11,603 nt of DNA, taken from assembly GCA_001689495.1 (NCBI GenBank), contig LUJS01000036.1, forward strand, positions 1-11,603. The letters are read 5' to 3'. The notes below the pieces were generated by a model. That model saw only the letters and a list, made by a program, of their open reading frames with translations, was not told where the DNA came from and made no database searches. Origin of the DNA: Bacteroidales bacterium M8. Its GTDB lineage: Bacteria; Bacteroidota; Bacteroidia; Bacteroidales; Muribaculaceae. Of the stretch, positions 1 to 6,410 are shown one piece after another (positions within the stretch are counted from its first letter, which is position 1; every line of letters begins with the position of its first letter). Made by a program: the position numbers and the translations under genes.

Positions 1-2
1 TG

Positions 3-29
3 ATTATCTTCTATTGGCTGAATAGTTAC
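3..29. repeat. Left copy of an imperfect inverted repeat shared with the other end of the window
   Basis: The reverse complement of 3-29 matches 11510-11536 at 24 of 27 bases. It includes an uninterrupted 17-base match: attggctgaatagttac at 13-29 is the exact reverse complement of 11510-11526. This copy lies downstream of the stop codon of the minus-strand orphan gene, and the other overlaps the stop codon of the membrane-protein gene. No transposase or integrase is visible, so it may be a dispersed intergenic repeat or a rearrangement scar. Confidence 0.6.
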
Positions 30-47
30 CCTGATAAGGTAACTATT
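21..47 (-). terminator. Hairpin downstream of the orphan gene, possible terminator
   Basis: aatagttacc (21-30) and ggtaactatt (38-47) form a perfect 10-bp stem around a 7-base loop, 26 bases beyond the orphan gene's stop codon. The loop can instead join a second pairing, ctgataa (31-37) with ttatcag (46-52). The stem is AT-rich and no clear U-tract follows on the minus strand. Termination is therefore only one option, and a protein-binding site or part of the end repeat is equally possible. Confidence 0.35.
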
Positions 48-73
48 ATCAGTAATTATTCCCTAATTTGCTG

Positions 74-448
74 TCATGCCCAACCTACATGTAGTATGCC
101 GGGGGAGAAGCGGGAGTGGATTTTCACTGAATCGTGTTCCACTTTGACTGATGGTTGAGAGTCTTTGATGTTTGCCACAAGATCGCGAGCGTCGTCATAG
201 TCGTCAAGTACGGTCGTTGACTTATACTCGGACGATTCGTCGTTGACATCAAACACAGTGACAACCTGAAGACACCGGTCGAGGTCAGTCACGGTTGTCG
301 GGGTAACAATCAGTCGGTGATCCTCGCCTGAGCTTTTGAGATATTTCCCATAACTTTTGATGCTTGTCTTTGACTTGAAGGCATAGACAGCGTTGAAGCG
401 ATATTCACCATCAACGAATAATAAATCTGTTGCAATGTAAACTTCCAT
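74..448 (-). CDS. Hypothetical protein, 124 residues, unrecognised family
   Basis: I do not recognise this family. The ORF begins with ATG at 446-448, ends with TGA at 74-76, and encodes a small acidic soluble-looking protein with no signal peptide or membrane segment. The N-terminal part (about residues 1-65) alternates hydrophobic and polar residues like a beta-rich fold. An acidic stretch near residues 68-90 includes LDDYDDARD, followed by a charged C-terminus. A good Bacteroidetes promoter at 560-591 reads towards it and would give a leader of about 105 bases, which supports it being a real gene. It diverges from the nuclease gene at 741 and shares its AT-richer composition, so the two may form one accessory unit; that link is inference. 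Confidence 0.6.
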   Translation of the reverse strand: MEVYIATDLLFVDGEYRFNAVYAFKSKTSIKSYGKYLKSSGEDHRLIVTPTTVTDLDRCLQVVTVFDVNDESSEYKSTTVLDDYDDARDLVANIKDSQPSVKVEHDSVKIHSRFSPGILHVGWA

Positions 449-559
449 TCCAAATACTGTATGAGGGTGTTGAACAATTATGGTAACGCGACTACTTCAT
501 CCCGGACAAAAGCCCGGCCAAAGTTGAATTCATGTCGTTAACCTGCTGTCTCACAAAGA

Positions 560-591
560 CAAAGATACGAATTATATCTGACATATGCAAA
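560..591 (-). promoter_or_regulatory. Bacteroidetes-type promoter for the orphan gene
   Basis: Read on the minus strand, TTTG (591-588) is followed by 20 bases and then TATCTTTG (567-560). This matches the Bacteroidetes primary sigma factor pattern TTTG / TAnnTTTG with normal spacing. Transcription would start near 553, about 105 bases upstream of the ATG at 448. Confidence 0.6.
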
Positions 592-601
592 TTGAATCGC
601 T

Positions 602-618
602 ATTATCATAATGATAAT
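602..618. promoter_or_regulatory. 17-bp perfect palindrome, candidate operator
   Basis: attatcat (602-609), a single central a, and atgataat (611-618) form a perfect 8-1-8 inverted repeat between the two divergent genes. It lies just upstream of the -33 element of the orphan gene promoter and about 100 bp upstream of the nuclease -7 box. The AT-rich odd-centred symmetry resembles Fur/PerR/Zur-family boxes, but it is not an exact match to a consensus I can name. The regulator is unknown. Confidence 0.4.
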
Positions 619-714
619 CAGGGGATTGTTCAGAAATCCCGATAAAATATCTGGGCAAATGCCTATCCGACAAATTTCATCGCGAAAACGACACGAATTG
701 ACGCATTTATGTCG

Positions 715-722
715 TAATTTTG
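715..722 (+). promoter_or_regulatory. -7 box upstream of the nuclease gene
   Basis: TAATTTTG fits the Bacteroidetes TAnnTTTG box. A TTG at 698-700 is only 14 bases upstream, so the -33 element is weak. A start near 729 would leave a leader of about 12 bases before the ATG at 741. The possible TTG start codon at 720 lies inside this box, which argues against it as the translation start. Confidence 0.4.
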
Positions 723-740
723 CCGTATAATATATGTAGT

Positions 741-1724
741 ATGAAGAATTACAAAAAGAAAGAGTGTGAGCGTCAGCAGTCGCTCATAGGTGACGGCGGT
801 GTGTTCGACGGGGCTTCCGCTGGTTACGAATTTATGAGCGTGGGGCGTCCATTTGTATTGACTGACGGAAGCCACAATCTCTATGCACCGATAAGGGAAG
901 AGGTCAAAACGTATTTCGAGGAGAATCGAATCGTCTGGTGGGGAGGTACGGGACCAACGGGGCATGTGCTTTCATCGCAGATTGCCTGTATCAATCATCT
1001 CTTTTCGGTCAGAAACGATGCCGATGCGGTCCTCGCGATGCTCAACAATGTCAGAAACGAGTTTACCGAGGTATTGCCGATTGCCTCGGACGTGGAACCG
1101 GCGTACATCGCATTCGAGGTCGTGAGCGACAAGGATCATCTCAAGGAGGGCAGTTCGACTCGCGGTAGCAACTGTACCTCGATAGATGCATTGATATATG
1201 CAAGGCACGAGTCAGGAGAAAGATGGCTTATCCCTATCGAATGGAAATATACCGAGCGCTATGGCAATCAGGACAAATCCAAAGAAGACCGCAGGGGCGA
1301 AACCAAGGGTGCTAACGGCAGGGGCACGAAACGTATGTCGACATACAATGACCTGATTACCGCATCGGGCCAACTGAAATCCTTGGATGATTATGCCGGA
1401 AGTCTCTATTATCGCGAGCCATTCTACCAGCTCATGCGACAGACCCTGTGGGCCGAGAAGATGATGGAGCACAGAGATACCGAAAGAGTTGCGGCAGACA
1501 ACTATCTTCATGTCCACGTCATCCCATCCGAGAACGACGAGCTTCTGCTGAAGAAATACAAGGTGTCTGACGACACAATGGAAAGGTCATGGAGAGGTAT
1601 GCTCGCCGACCAAGACAAATATGTCATGGTCAGCCCCGAAGCACTGCTTGCACCTGTCGCAAACAAATATCCCGAACTGACCGAATATCTGTCAACGAGA
1701 TATTGGAACAGCAATAATTCGTAA
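741..1724 (+). CDS. PD-(D/E)xK nuclease, PGN_0703-like putative restriction endonuclease
   Basis: This 327-residue soluble protein has no signal peptide. The motif WWGGTGPTGHVLSSQIACIN (66-85), followed by HLF, recalls the PGN_0703-type family of putative restriction endonucleases, whose members carry a similar SSQ...N-LF segment. The candidate catalytic core is D149 in TSIDALIYA and E167-x-K169 in IPIEWKYTE, the usual D...(D/E)xK spacing, with E126 a possible extra acidic residue. It would be expected to cut DNA in the cytoplasm; family and chemistry are inferred from motifs only. No methyltransferase or specificity subunit lies in the window, so it is not a recognisable type I-III R-M operon. 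The ATG at 741 is chosen because an upstream TTG at 720 falls in the -7 box. It could be a stand-alone defence nuclease, a type IV-like enzyme or a degenerate relic, although the reading frame is intact. Confidence 0.65.
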   Translation: MKNYKKKECERQQSLIGDGGVFDGASAGYEFMSVGRPFVLTDGSHNLYAPIREEVKTYFEENRIVWWGGTGPTGHVLSSQIACINHLFSVRNDADAVLAMLNNVRNEFTEVLPIASDVEPAYIAFEVVSDKDHLKEGSSTRGSNCTSIDALIYARHESGERWLIPIEWKYTERYGNQDKSKEDRRGETKGANGRGTKRMSTYNDLITASGQLKSLDDYAGSLYYREPFYQLMRQTLWAEKMMEHRDTERVAADNYLHVHVIPSENDELLLKKYKVSDDTMERSWRGMLADQDKYVMVSPEALLAPVANKYPELTEYLSTRYWNSNNS

Positions 1725-1816
1725 CCAATCCTCCCTGCGGGACACGCATCAATGGGGGACGTGGGGGTAGATGTGTCTGATGGGACGGCTATTGCTTAAT
1801 GGGTGATTTGGGGTAT

Positions 1817-1854
1817 AAAAAAACCGGAGGTGCGACGTGTTGTCGCGCCTCCGG
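1817..1854 (-). terminator. Intrinsic terminator of pnp
   Basis: Read on the minus strand, a 13-bp stem (1842-1854 with 1824-1836, one G-U pair) closes a 5-base loop (1837-1841) and is followed by seven T residues (1823-1817). It starts 31 bases after the pnp stop codon. The plus-strand side lacks a comparable T-run, so it should mainly stop pnp transcription. Confidence 0.9.
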
Positions 1855-1885
1855 GTGGGTTTATGCGATTGTTTGGGGACGGGCG

Positions 1886-4129
1886 TTATTCGCGGGGTCC
1901 GCGGTCGCGGCGGGGACGGTCGCCACCTTCGCGACGGGGTCCGCGCTCGCGGCGATCACCGCCTTCGCGGCGGGGACGGTCGCCACGCTCGGGGCGCTGA
2001 CGCTCTACATAGCCTTCGGGCTTGGGCATCAGGGCGCGCATCGAGAGGCGATATTTGCCTGTCTTCTTGTCGATCTCGATGAGTTTCACCTCGACCTCGT
2101 CGCCTTCCTTGAGGCCGGATGCCTCCATGTTCTCAAGACGATCCCAAGAGATTTCGGAGATGTGAAGCAGGCCGTCGCGATTGGGCATGAACTCGACAAA
2201 TGCGCCGAACTCGAGGATCGAGCGTACCTTGCCGTGATATACCTTGCCCTCTTCGGGCAGTTCGACGATGGCGTTGATCATCTCGAGAGCCTTGTCGATG
2301 GCGGGCTTGTTGGCTGCCGCAACCTCGATGTAGCCGCCCTCGGCGATCTCGTCGATGCTGACGGTGGCGCCGCTGGCCTCCTGAATGCCCTGTATGACCT
2401 TTCCGCCCGGGCCGATGACGGCACCGATGAGCTCTTTGGGTATGAGCATCGAGACGATGCGGGGCACGTGGGGCTTGTAGTCCTCGCGGGGTGCGGGGAT
2501 GGTCTCCTCGATCTTGTCGAGGATGTGCATGCGGCCGTCGCGGGCCTGCAGGAGGGCCTTCTCGAGTATCTCGTAGCTGAGGCCGTCGCACTTGATGTCC
2601 ATCTGGGTGGCGGTGATGCCCGAGCGTGTGCCGGTGACCTTGAAGTCCATGTCGCCCAGATGGTCCTCGTCGCCGAGGATGTCAGAGAGGATGGCATATT
2701 TGCCGGATGCGGTGTCGGTGATGAGGCCCATGGCAATGCCCGATACGGGACGCTTCATCTTGACGCCTGCGTCGAGCAGCGAGAGGGTGCCTGCGCAGAC
2801 AGTGGCCATCGACGAAGAGCCGTTGCTCTCGAGGATGTCGCTGACGATGCGGCATACATAGGGGAAGTCGTCGGGGAACATGCGCTTGAGGGCGCGGTGT
2901 GCCAGATTGCCGTGGCCTACCTCGCGGCGGCCTACGCCACGCACGGGCTTGGCTTCGCCGGTCGAGAAGGGGGGGAAGTTATAGTGGAGCAGGAAGCGCT
3001 CGCGGCCCTGATTGAGCACGTCGTCGAGTATCTTCTCGTCCATCTTGGTGCCGAGGGTGACGGTGGCGAGGCTCTGTGTCTCGCCGCGGGTGAAGACTGC
3101 CGATCCGTGGGGGCCGGGCAGATAGTCTACCTCGCACCAGATGGGGCGGATCTCGGTGGTCTTGCGGCCGTCGAGGCGTATGCCCTCGTCGAGGATGCAG
3201 CGGCGCACGGCCTCTTTCTCGACGTCGTGATAGTATCTCTTGACAAGGGGAGTCTTCTCGTCGCGCTCCTCTTCGGGCAGCGAGTCGATGTATTCCTGAC
3301 AGATGGCGTCGAAGCTGTCCTGACGCCAGTGCTTGTCGGCGCTGCCGGCCTTGGCGATGGCATAGGCCTTGTCGTAGCACTTGGCGTGTACGTCGGCGCG
3401 GAGGGCCTCGTCGTTGACCTCGTGGCAGTATTCGCGCTTGACGGTCGAGCCGACCTCTTCGGCCAGTTCCATCTGGGCCTTGCACTGAACCTTGATGGCG
3501 TCGTGTGCGGCGCGGAGGGCTGCGAGCAGGTCAGCCTCGCTGACCTCGTTCATCTCGCCCTCGACCATCATGATGTTGTCGTATGTGGCGCCGACCATGA
3601 GCTCCATGTCGGCTTTTTCGAGCTGCTCGAACGTGGGATCTATGACAAACTCGCCGTCGATGCGTGCCACGCGGACCTCTGAGATGGGGCCGTTGAAGGG
3701 GATGTCGCTGACGGCAAGGGCTGCAGAAGCGGCGAGACCGGCCAGCGCGTCGGGCATGTCGACGCCGTCTGACGAGTACATCGTCACTTGGACGAATGTG
3801 TCTGCATGGTAGTTGTCAGGGAAGAGTGGACGGAGCACGCGGTCTACAAGACGCGAGGTGAGGATTTCATAGTCGCTGGCGCGTCCTTCGCGCTTCAGGA
3901 AACCGCCGGGAAAACGGCCGTTTGACGAGAATTTCTCTTTATATTCGACCTGCAGGGGCATGAAGTCAACCCCCTCGCCGGCCTCCTTGGCTGTCACAAC
4001 AGTGGCCAGCAGCATGGTATTGCCCATGCGGAGTTCTACCGCTCCATCGGCCTGCTTTGCGAGTTTGCCGGTCTCCAGCGTGATGGTGCGGCCGTCGGGC
4101 AGAGCGATGGTTTTTTTGATTGGATTCAT
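1886..4129 (-). CDS. pnp: Polyribonucleotide nucleotidyltransferase (PNPase)
   Basis: PNPase degrades RNA 3'-to-5' by phosphorolysis, releasing nucleoside diphosphates, and acts in mRNA decay as a ring-shaped trimer. The 747 residues show the full order: RNase PH-like domain 1 (about 10-145), helical linker (about 240-310), RNase PH-like domain 2 (about 315-540), KH domain with IGPGG at 572-576 (about 555-620), and S1 domain (about 628-700). The active core contains GSSSMA (437-442) and GDEDHLGDMDFKV (486-498); by comparison with E. coli, D489, D495 and K497 match the catalytic residues. After the S1 domain comes an Arg/Gly/Glu/Asp-rich tail (about 705-747) with PRREGGDR repeated twice. The ATG lies 227 bases from the rng stop, with its own -7 box at 4224-4231 and terminator at 1817-1854, so it can be transcribed alone. 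There is no Shine-Dalgarno sequence, as is normal in this phylum. Confidence 0.98.
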   Translation of the reverse strand: MNPIKKTIALPDGRTITLETGKLAKQADGAVELRMGNTMLLATVVTAKEAGEGVDFMPLQVEYKEKFSSNGRFPGGFLKREGRASDYEILTSRLVDRVLRPLFPDNYHADTFVQVTMYSSDGVDMPDALAGLAASAALAVSDIPFNGPISEVRVARIDGEFVIDPTFEQLEKADMELMVGATYDNIMMVEGEMNEVSEADLLAALRAAHDAIKVQCKAQMELAEEVGSTVKREYCHEVNDEALRADVHAKCYDKAYAIAKAGSADKHWRQDSFDAICQEYIDSLPEEERDEKTPLVKRYYHDVEKEAVRRCILDEGIRLDGRKTTEIRPIWCEVDYLPGPHGSAVFTRGETQSLATVTLGTKMDEKILDDVLNQGRERFLLHYNFPPFSTGEAKPVRGVGRREVGHGNLAHRALKRMFPDDFPYVCRIVSDILESNGSSSMATVCAGTLSLLDAGVKMKRPVSGIAMGLITDTASGKYAILSDILGDEDHLGDMDFKVTGTRSGITATQMDIKCDGLSYEILEKALLQARDGRMHILDKIEETIPAPREDYKPHVPRIVSMLIPKELIGAVIGPGGKVIQGIQEASGATVSIDEIAEGGYIEVAAANKPAIDKALEMINAIVELPEEGKVYHGKVRSILEFGAFVEFMPNRDGLLHISEISWDRLENMEASGLKEGDEVEVKLIEIDKKTGKYRLSMRALMPKPEGYVERQRPERGDRPRREGGDRRERGPRREGGDRPRRDRGPRE
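1905..1986 (-). repeat. Direct repeats encoding the R/G-rich PNPase tail
   Basis: A 22-base sequence at 1905-1926 recurs exactly at 1965-1986, 60 bases apart, and related GC-rich units lie between them. They encode the repeated PRREGGDR blocks of the PNPase C-terminus. Such repeats can expand or contract by slippage, so tail length may vary between strains. Confidence 0.75.
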
Positions 4130-4188
4130 AAAATGTTATAATTCAGCTTTTTAGTTTTCGTCGTTTTTGCAGCTTAAGGTGTCTCGCC

Positions 4189-4212
4189 CCGGCACGGGTT
4201 TGTACGTGTCGG
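4189..4212 (-). promoter_or_regulatory. Hairpin in the pnp leader
   Basis: ccggcac (4189-4195) can pair with gtgtcgg (4206-4212) with one G-U pair, close to the expected 5' end of the pnp mRNA. Some bacterial pnp leaders carry a hairpin used in autoregulation; whether this one has that role is inference, and the stem is short. Confidence 0.3.
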
Positions 4213-4223
4213 TGCAAGCGGGA

Positions 4224-4231
4224 CAAAGTTA
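4224..4231 (-). promoter_or_regulatory. -7 box of the pnp promoter
   Basis: Read on the minus strand this is TAACTTTG, a full match to TAnnTTTG. No good TTTG element is found about 19-21 bases further upstream. Transcription would start near 4217, giving a leader of about 88 bases. The same octamer occurs upstream of kdsC. Confidence 0.5.
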
Positions 4232-4274
4232 CAAAAAATAATCGGATTTTCCGCGCTATGAATCAATTATTTGT

Positions 4275-4322
4275 AAAAAAAGACACGGCCCCGCGAAAAA
4301 GGGTTATTGTCGCGGGGCCGTG
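4275..4322 (-). terminator. Intrinsic terminator of rng
   Basis: On the minus strand, cacggccccgcga (4322-4310) pairs perfectly over 13 bp with tcgcggggccgtg (4296-4284) around a 13-base loop, followed by a T-run at 4281-4275. It begins 35 bases after the rng stop, separating rng from pnp. Confidence 0.9.
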
Positions 4323-4356
4323 GGTTGGGGTGTGCCATTGGCAATGCGGATGGCGC

Positions 4357-5979
4357 TTATTCTTCTTTAGTGCGGTTCTTGGTTCTCGCTTTTGATTTCG
4401 ATGCCGATGAGGCGATGTCTTTCTCCTCCTTGAGGTCTATCTCGTTGTGGTTGGCGTCTATGACGCGATATTGCAGGTATGCCAGAGACTCGTCGGGCAG
4501 GATCTTGAAACAGAATCCGAGCTCCCACTGCCAGCGGCGGTAGAGCGAGATGAGGCCCTTGTTGAGATAGGCTGCCACATAGGGGTGGACATAGAGGGTG
4601 AAGCCTTTGACGCCCAGAGAGTTGACCAGATAGTCGAGTTTTTCTCTCAGAGTGTCGGTGAACAGGAGCGAGGGCTGTACCTCGCCTTTGCCGTGACATG
4701 ACGGACACTCCTCTGACGTGATGATGTCGAGTGCGGGTCGCACGCGCTGACGTGTTATCTGCATCAGGCCGAACTTGCTCAGGGGCAGGATGTTGTGGCG
4801 GGCGCGGTCGTTGGCCATCACCTCGCGCATGTGCTCGAACAGCTTCTGGCGGTGTTCGGCCTTGTTCATGTCTATGAAGTCGATGACGATGATGCCGCCC
4901 ATGTCGCGCAGTCGCAGCTGGCGGGCTATCTCGTCGGCGGCGCGCAGGTTGACCTCGAGAGCGTTGCTCTCCTGATCGGGCGCGGCCTTGGACCTGTTGC
5001 CCGAGTTGACGTCGATGACGTGGAGCGCTTCGGTATGTTCGATGATTATGTATGCGCCCGACTTGAAGGATACCGTCTTGCCGAACGACGACTTGATCTG
5101 TCGCGTGATGTTGAAGTGATCGAAGATGGGTATCTCTCCGTCATAGCGCTTGACGATGTCCTTGCTCTCGGGAGCAATGAGTGCGACGTATTTCGCAATC
5201 TGTTCGTATGTCTCGGCGTCGTTGACATGGATGCTCTCGAAGGTGGGACTGAAGACGTCCCTGAGCATGCCTACGATGCGGCTCTCTTCCTCGAAAATCA
5301 GTGCCGGCGCCGAGGCCTTCATGGCCTTGACCACGGTGTCTTCCCAGCAGTGCAGCAGGGTCTTGAGCTCGTGGTGCAGCTCGCGCACGCTCTTGCCCTC
5401 GGCCGAAGTGCGGATGATGACGCCGAAGTTTTTCGGCTTGATGCTGTCGATGAGCTGGCGCAGGCGGAGCTTCTCTTCGGTCGACGATATTTTCTGCGAC
5501 ACGGAAATCTTGTCGCCGAAAGGTATCAGCACCATGTAGCGCCCGGTAAAGGTGATTTCGGTGGTGAGTCGCGGTCCTTTTGATGAGATTGGCTCCTTGA
5601 CGATCTGGACAAGCAGCTGCTGTCCGGGCTGAAGCACGTCTGTCACAGATCCGTGCTTGTCTATGTCGGGCAGCCTCTTGATCTTAGAGACCGATGCGTC
5701 TGTCTTGTGCTCGTCGAGCACCTGTTTCAGAAACGCCGAGTATGTCGAAAATTGCGAACCAAGATCGAGGTAATGAAGAAAAGCGTCCTTCTCGTAGCCT
5801 ACGTTGACGAAGGCGGCGTTAAGGCCCGGCATCAGTTTCTTGACCTTTGCCAGATAGATGTCGCCGACGGCATAGGCTATGTTTCGCGCTTCTTTCTGCA
5901 GGGAGACGAGGCGCGAATCCTCCAGCAGGGCTATCGAGACCTCTGTGGGCTGGACGTCGACAATCAGTTCACTTTTCAT
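4357..5979 (-). CDS. rng: Ribonuclease G/E family endoribonuclease
   Basis: Rne/Rng-family enzymes cut single-stranded RNA in rRNA maturation and mRNA turnover. The 540 residues show an S1-like RNA-binding segment at about 37-130, including GDIYLAKVKKLMPGLNAAFV (39-58), then the RNase-H-like and DNase-I-like catalytic part. Metal-binding aspartates are visible as D323 in VIDVNSG and D367 in VIDFIDM. CPSCHGKG (425-432) is the zinc-link motif that joins subunits in this family. The length fits RNase G rather than full RNase E, because there is no long disordered scaffold; a short Lys/Arg/Glu-rich tail (about 517-540) ends the protein. No -7 box is found in the 266 bases upstream, which hold a strong RNA fold instead, so the gene may be read through from the HU/micro-protein unit. 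pnp lies directly downstream behind a terminator. Confidence 0.95.
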   Translation of the reverse strand: MKSELIVDVQPTEVSIALLEDSRLVSLQKEARNIAYAVGDIYLAKVKKLMPGLNAAFVNVGYEKDAFLHYLDLGSQFSTYSAFLKQVLDEHKTDASVSKIKRLPDIDKHGSVTDVLQPGQQLLVQIVKEPISSKGPRLTTEITFTGRYMVLIPFGDKISVSQKISSTEEKLRLRQLIDSIKPKNFGVIIRTSAEGKSVRELHHELKTLLHCWEDTVVKAMKASAPALIFEEESRIVGMLRDVFSPTFESIHVNDAETYEQIAKYVALIAPESKDIVKRYDGEIPIFDHFNITRQIKSSFGKTVSFKSGAYIIIEHTEALHVIDVNSGNRSKAAPDQESNALEVNLRAADEIARQLRLRDMGGIIVIDFIDMNKAEHRQKLFEHMREVMANDRARHNILPLSKFGLMQITRQRVRPALDIITSEECPSCHGKGEVQPSLLFTDTLREKLDYLVNSLGVKGFTLYVHPYVAAYLNKGLISLYRRWQWELGFCFKILPDESLAYLQYRVIDANHNEIDLKEEKDIASSASKSKARTKNRTKEE

Positions 5980-6120
5980 TTAATACCGTGAAGGGTTAGT
6001 TGTTTCTTGTGGTTTCTTTCGGTCAGGCCCCGGATCATGGCGTCGGGGGTCGGACTTGACGAGGGGCGGTCGGCGAGGACCGCGGGGAACGGGTCGGTGG
6101 GGTGGGGCCATCAACGCGCA

Positions 6121-6195
6121 AAGAACAAACCCGGTGGTGGCGGACATATCTCCCGACGGTTGTTGTTGGGAGAGTCCGGCCCGGAGTTTGTTCTT
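6121..6195 (-). ncRNA. Long imperfect stem-loop upstream of rng, candidate structured leader or processing site
   Basis: aagaacaaac (6121-6130) pairs perfectly with gtttgttctt (6186-6195). The stem continues with ccgg/ccgg (6131-6134 with 6181-6184), cggac/gtccg (6141-6145 with 6174-6178) and ctccc/gggag (6150-6154 with 6168-6172), closing a 13-base loop. No U-tract follows, so it is not a typical terminator. It occupies the interval between the micro-protein gene and rng. The strand is assigned by neighbouring transcription. A cis-acting rng leader or RNase processing site is plausible but unproven. Confidence 0.45.
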
Positions 6196-6245
6196 CGATG
6201 TTGCGTTGGTTGGCTTTTGCCGTCAGTTGGGCCGGTCAGAGCGGC

Positions 6246-6335
6246 TTACTTTTTCTTGTGACGGTTCTTGCGGAGGCGTTTTTTACGCTTGTGGGTAGCC
6301 ATCTTGTGGCCTTTGCGCTTTTTTCCGTTGGGCAT
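6246..6335 (-). CDS. AURKAIP1/COX24-domain micro-protein, 29 residues, probable ribosome-associated peptide
   Basis: The minus strand reads from ATG at 6333-6335 to TAA at 6246-6248. The 29-residue, very basic peptide begins MPNGKKRKGHKMATHKRKKR and ends in RKNRHKKK. This is the compact AURKAIP1/COX24 (mS38-type) domain seen as short stand-alone proteins in Bacteroidetes; relatives are small-subunit components of mitochondrial ribosomes, so a ribosomal role is likely but inferred. It falls below the usual length cut-off of gene finders. It follows HU by 75 bases in the same direction with no intervening terminator or recognisable promoter, so it is probably co-transcribed with HU. There is no Shine-Dalgarno sequence before its start. 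Confidence 0.88.
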   Translation of the reverse strand: MPNGKKRKGHKMATHKRKKRLRKNRHKKK

Positions 6336-6410
6336 AGCAGATTTATATTATGTGTTAACGATGTAGTTGATTGTTCTTTTTTGTGATGTGGGGTTGACGC
6401 GACTGACCGA

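Noticed and set aside
720..740. TTG start for the nuclease at 720
   Set aside because: The TTG is inside the TAATTTTG -7 box, so it would not be in the transcript; ATG at 741 is preferred.
1799..3682. 627-codon plus-strand open frame
   Set aside because: It is antisense to pnp, begins beside the pnp terminator and has a low-complexity Ala/Gly/Asp/Val-rich translation produced by GC-rich codons of the real gene.
4795..5583. 262-codon plus-strand open frame
   Set aside because: It is antisense to rng, whose catalytic motifs are complete, and shows no family features.
6007..6386. Overlapping plus-strand frames of 80-94 codons
   Set aside because: They cross the structured segment and the micro-protein gene, have no domain pattern, and lack a promoter in that direction.
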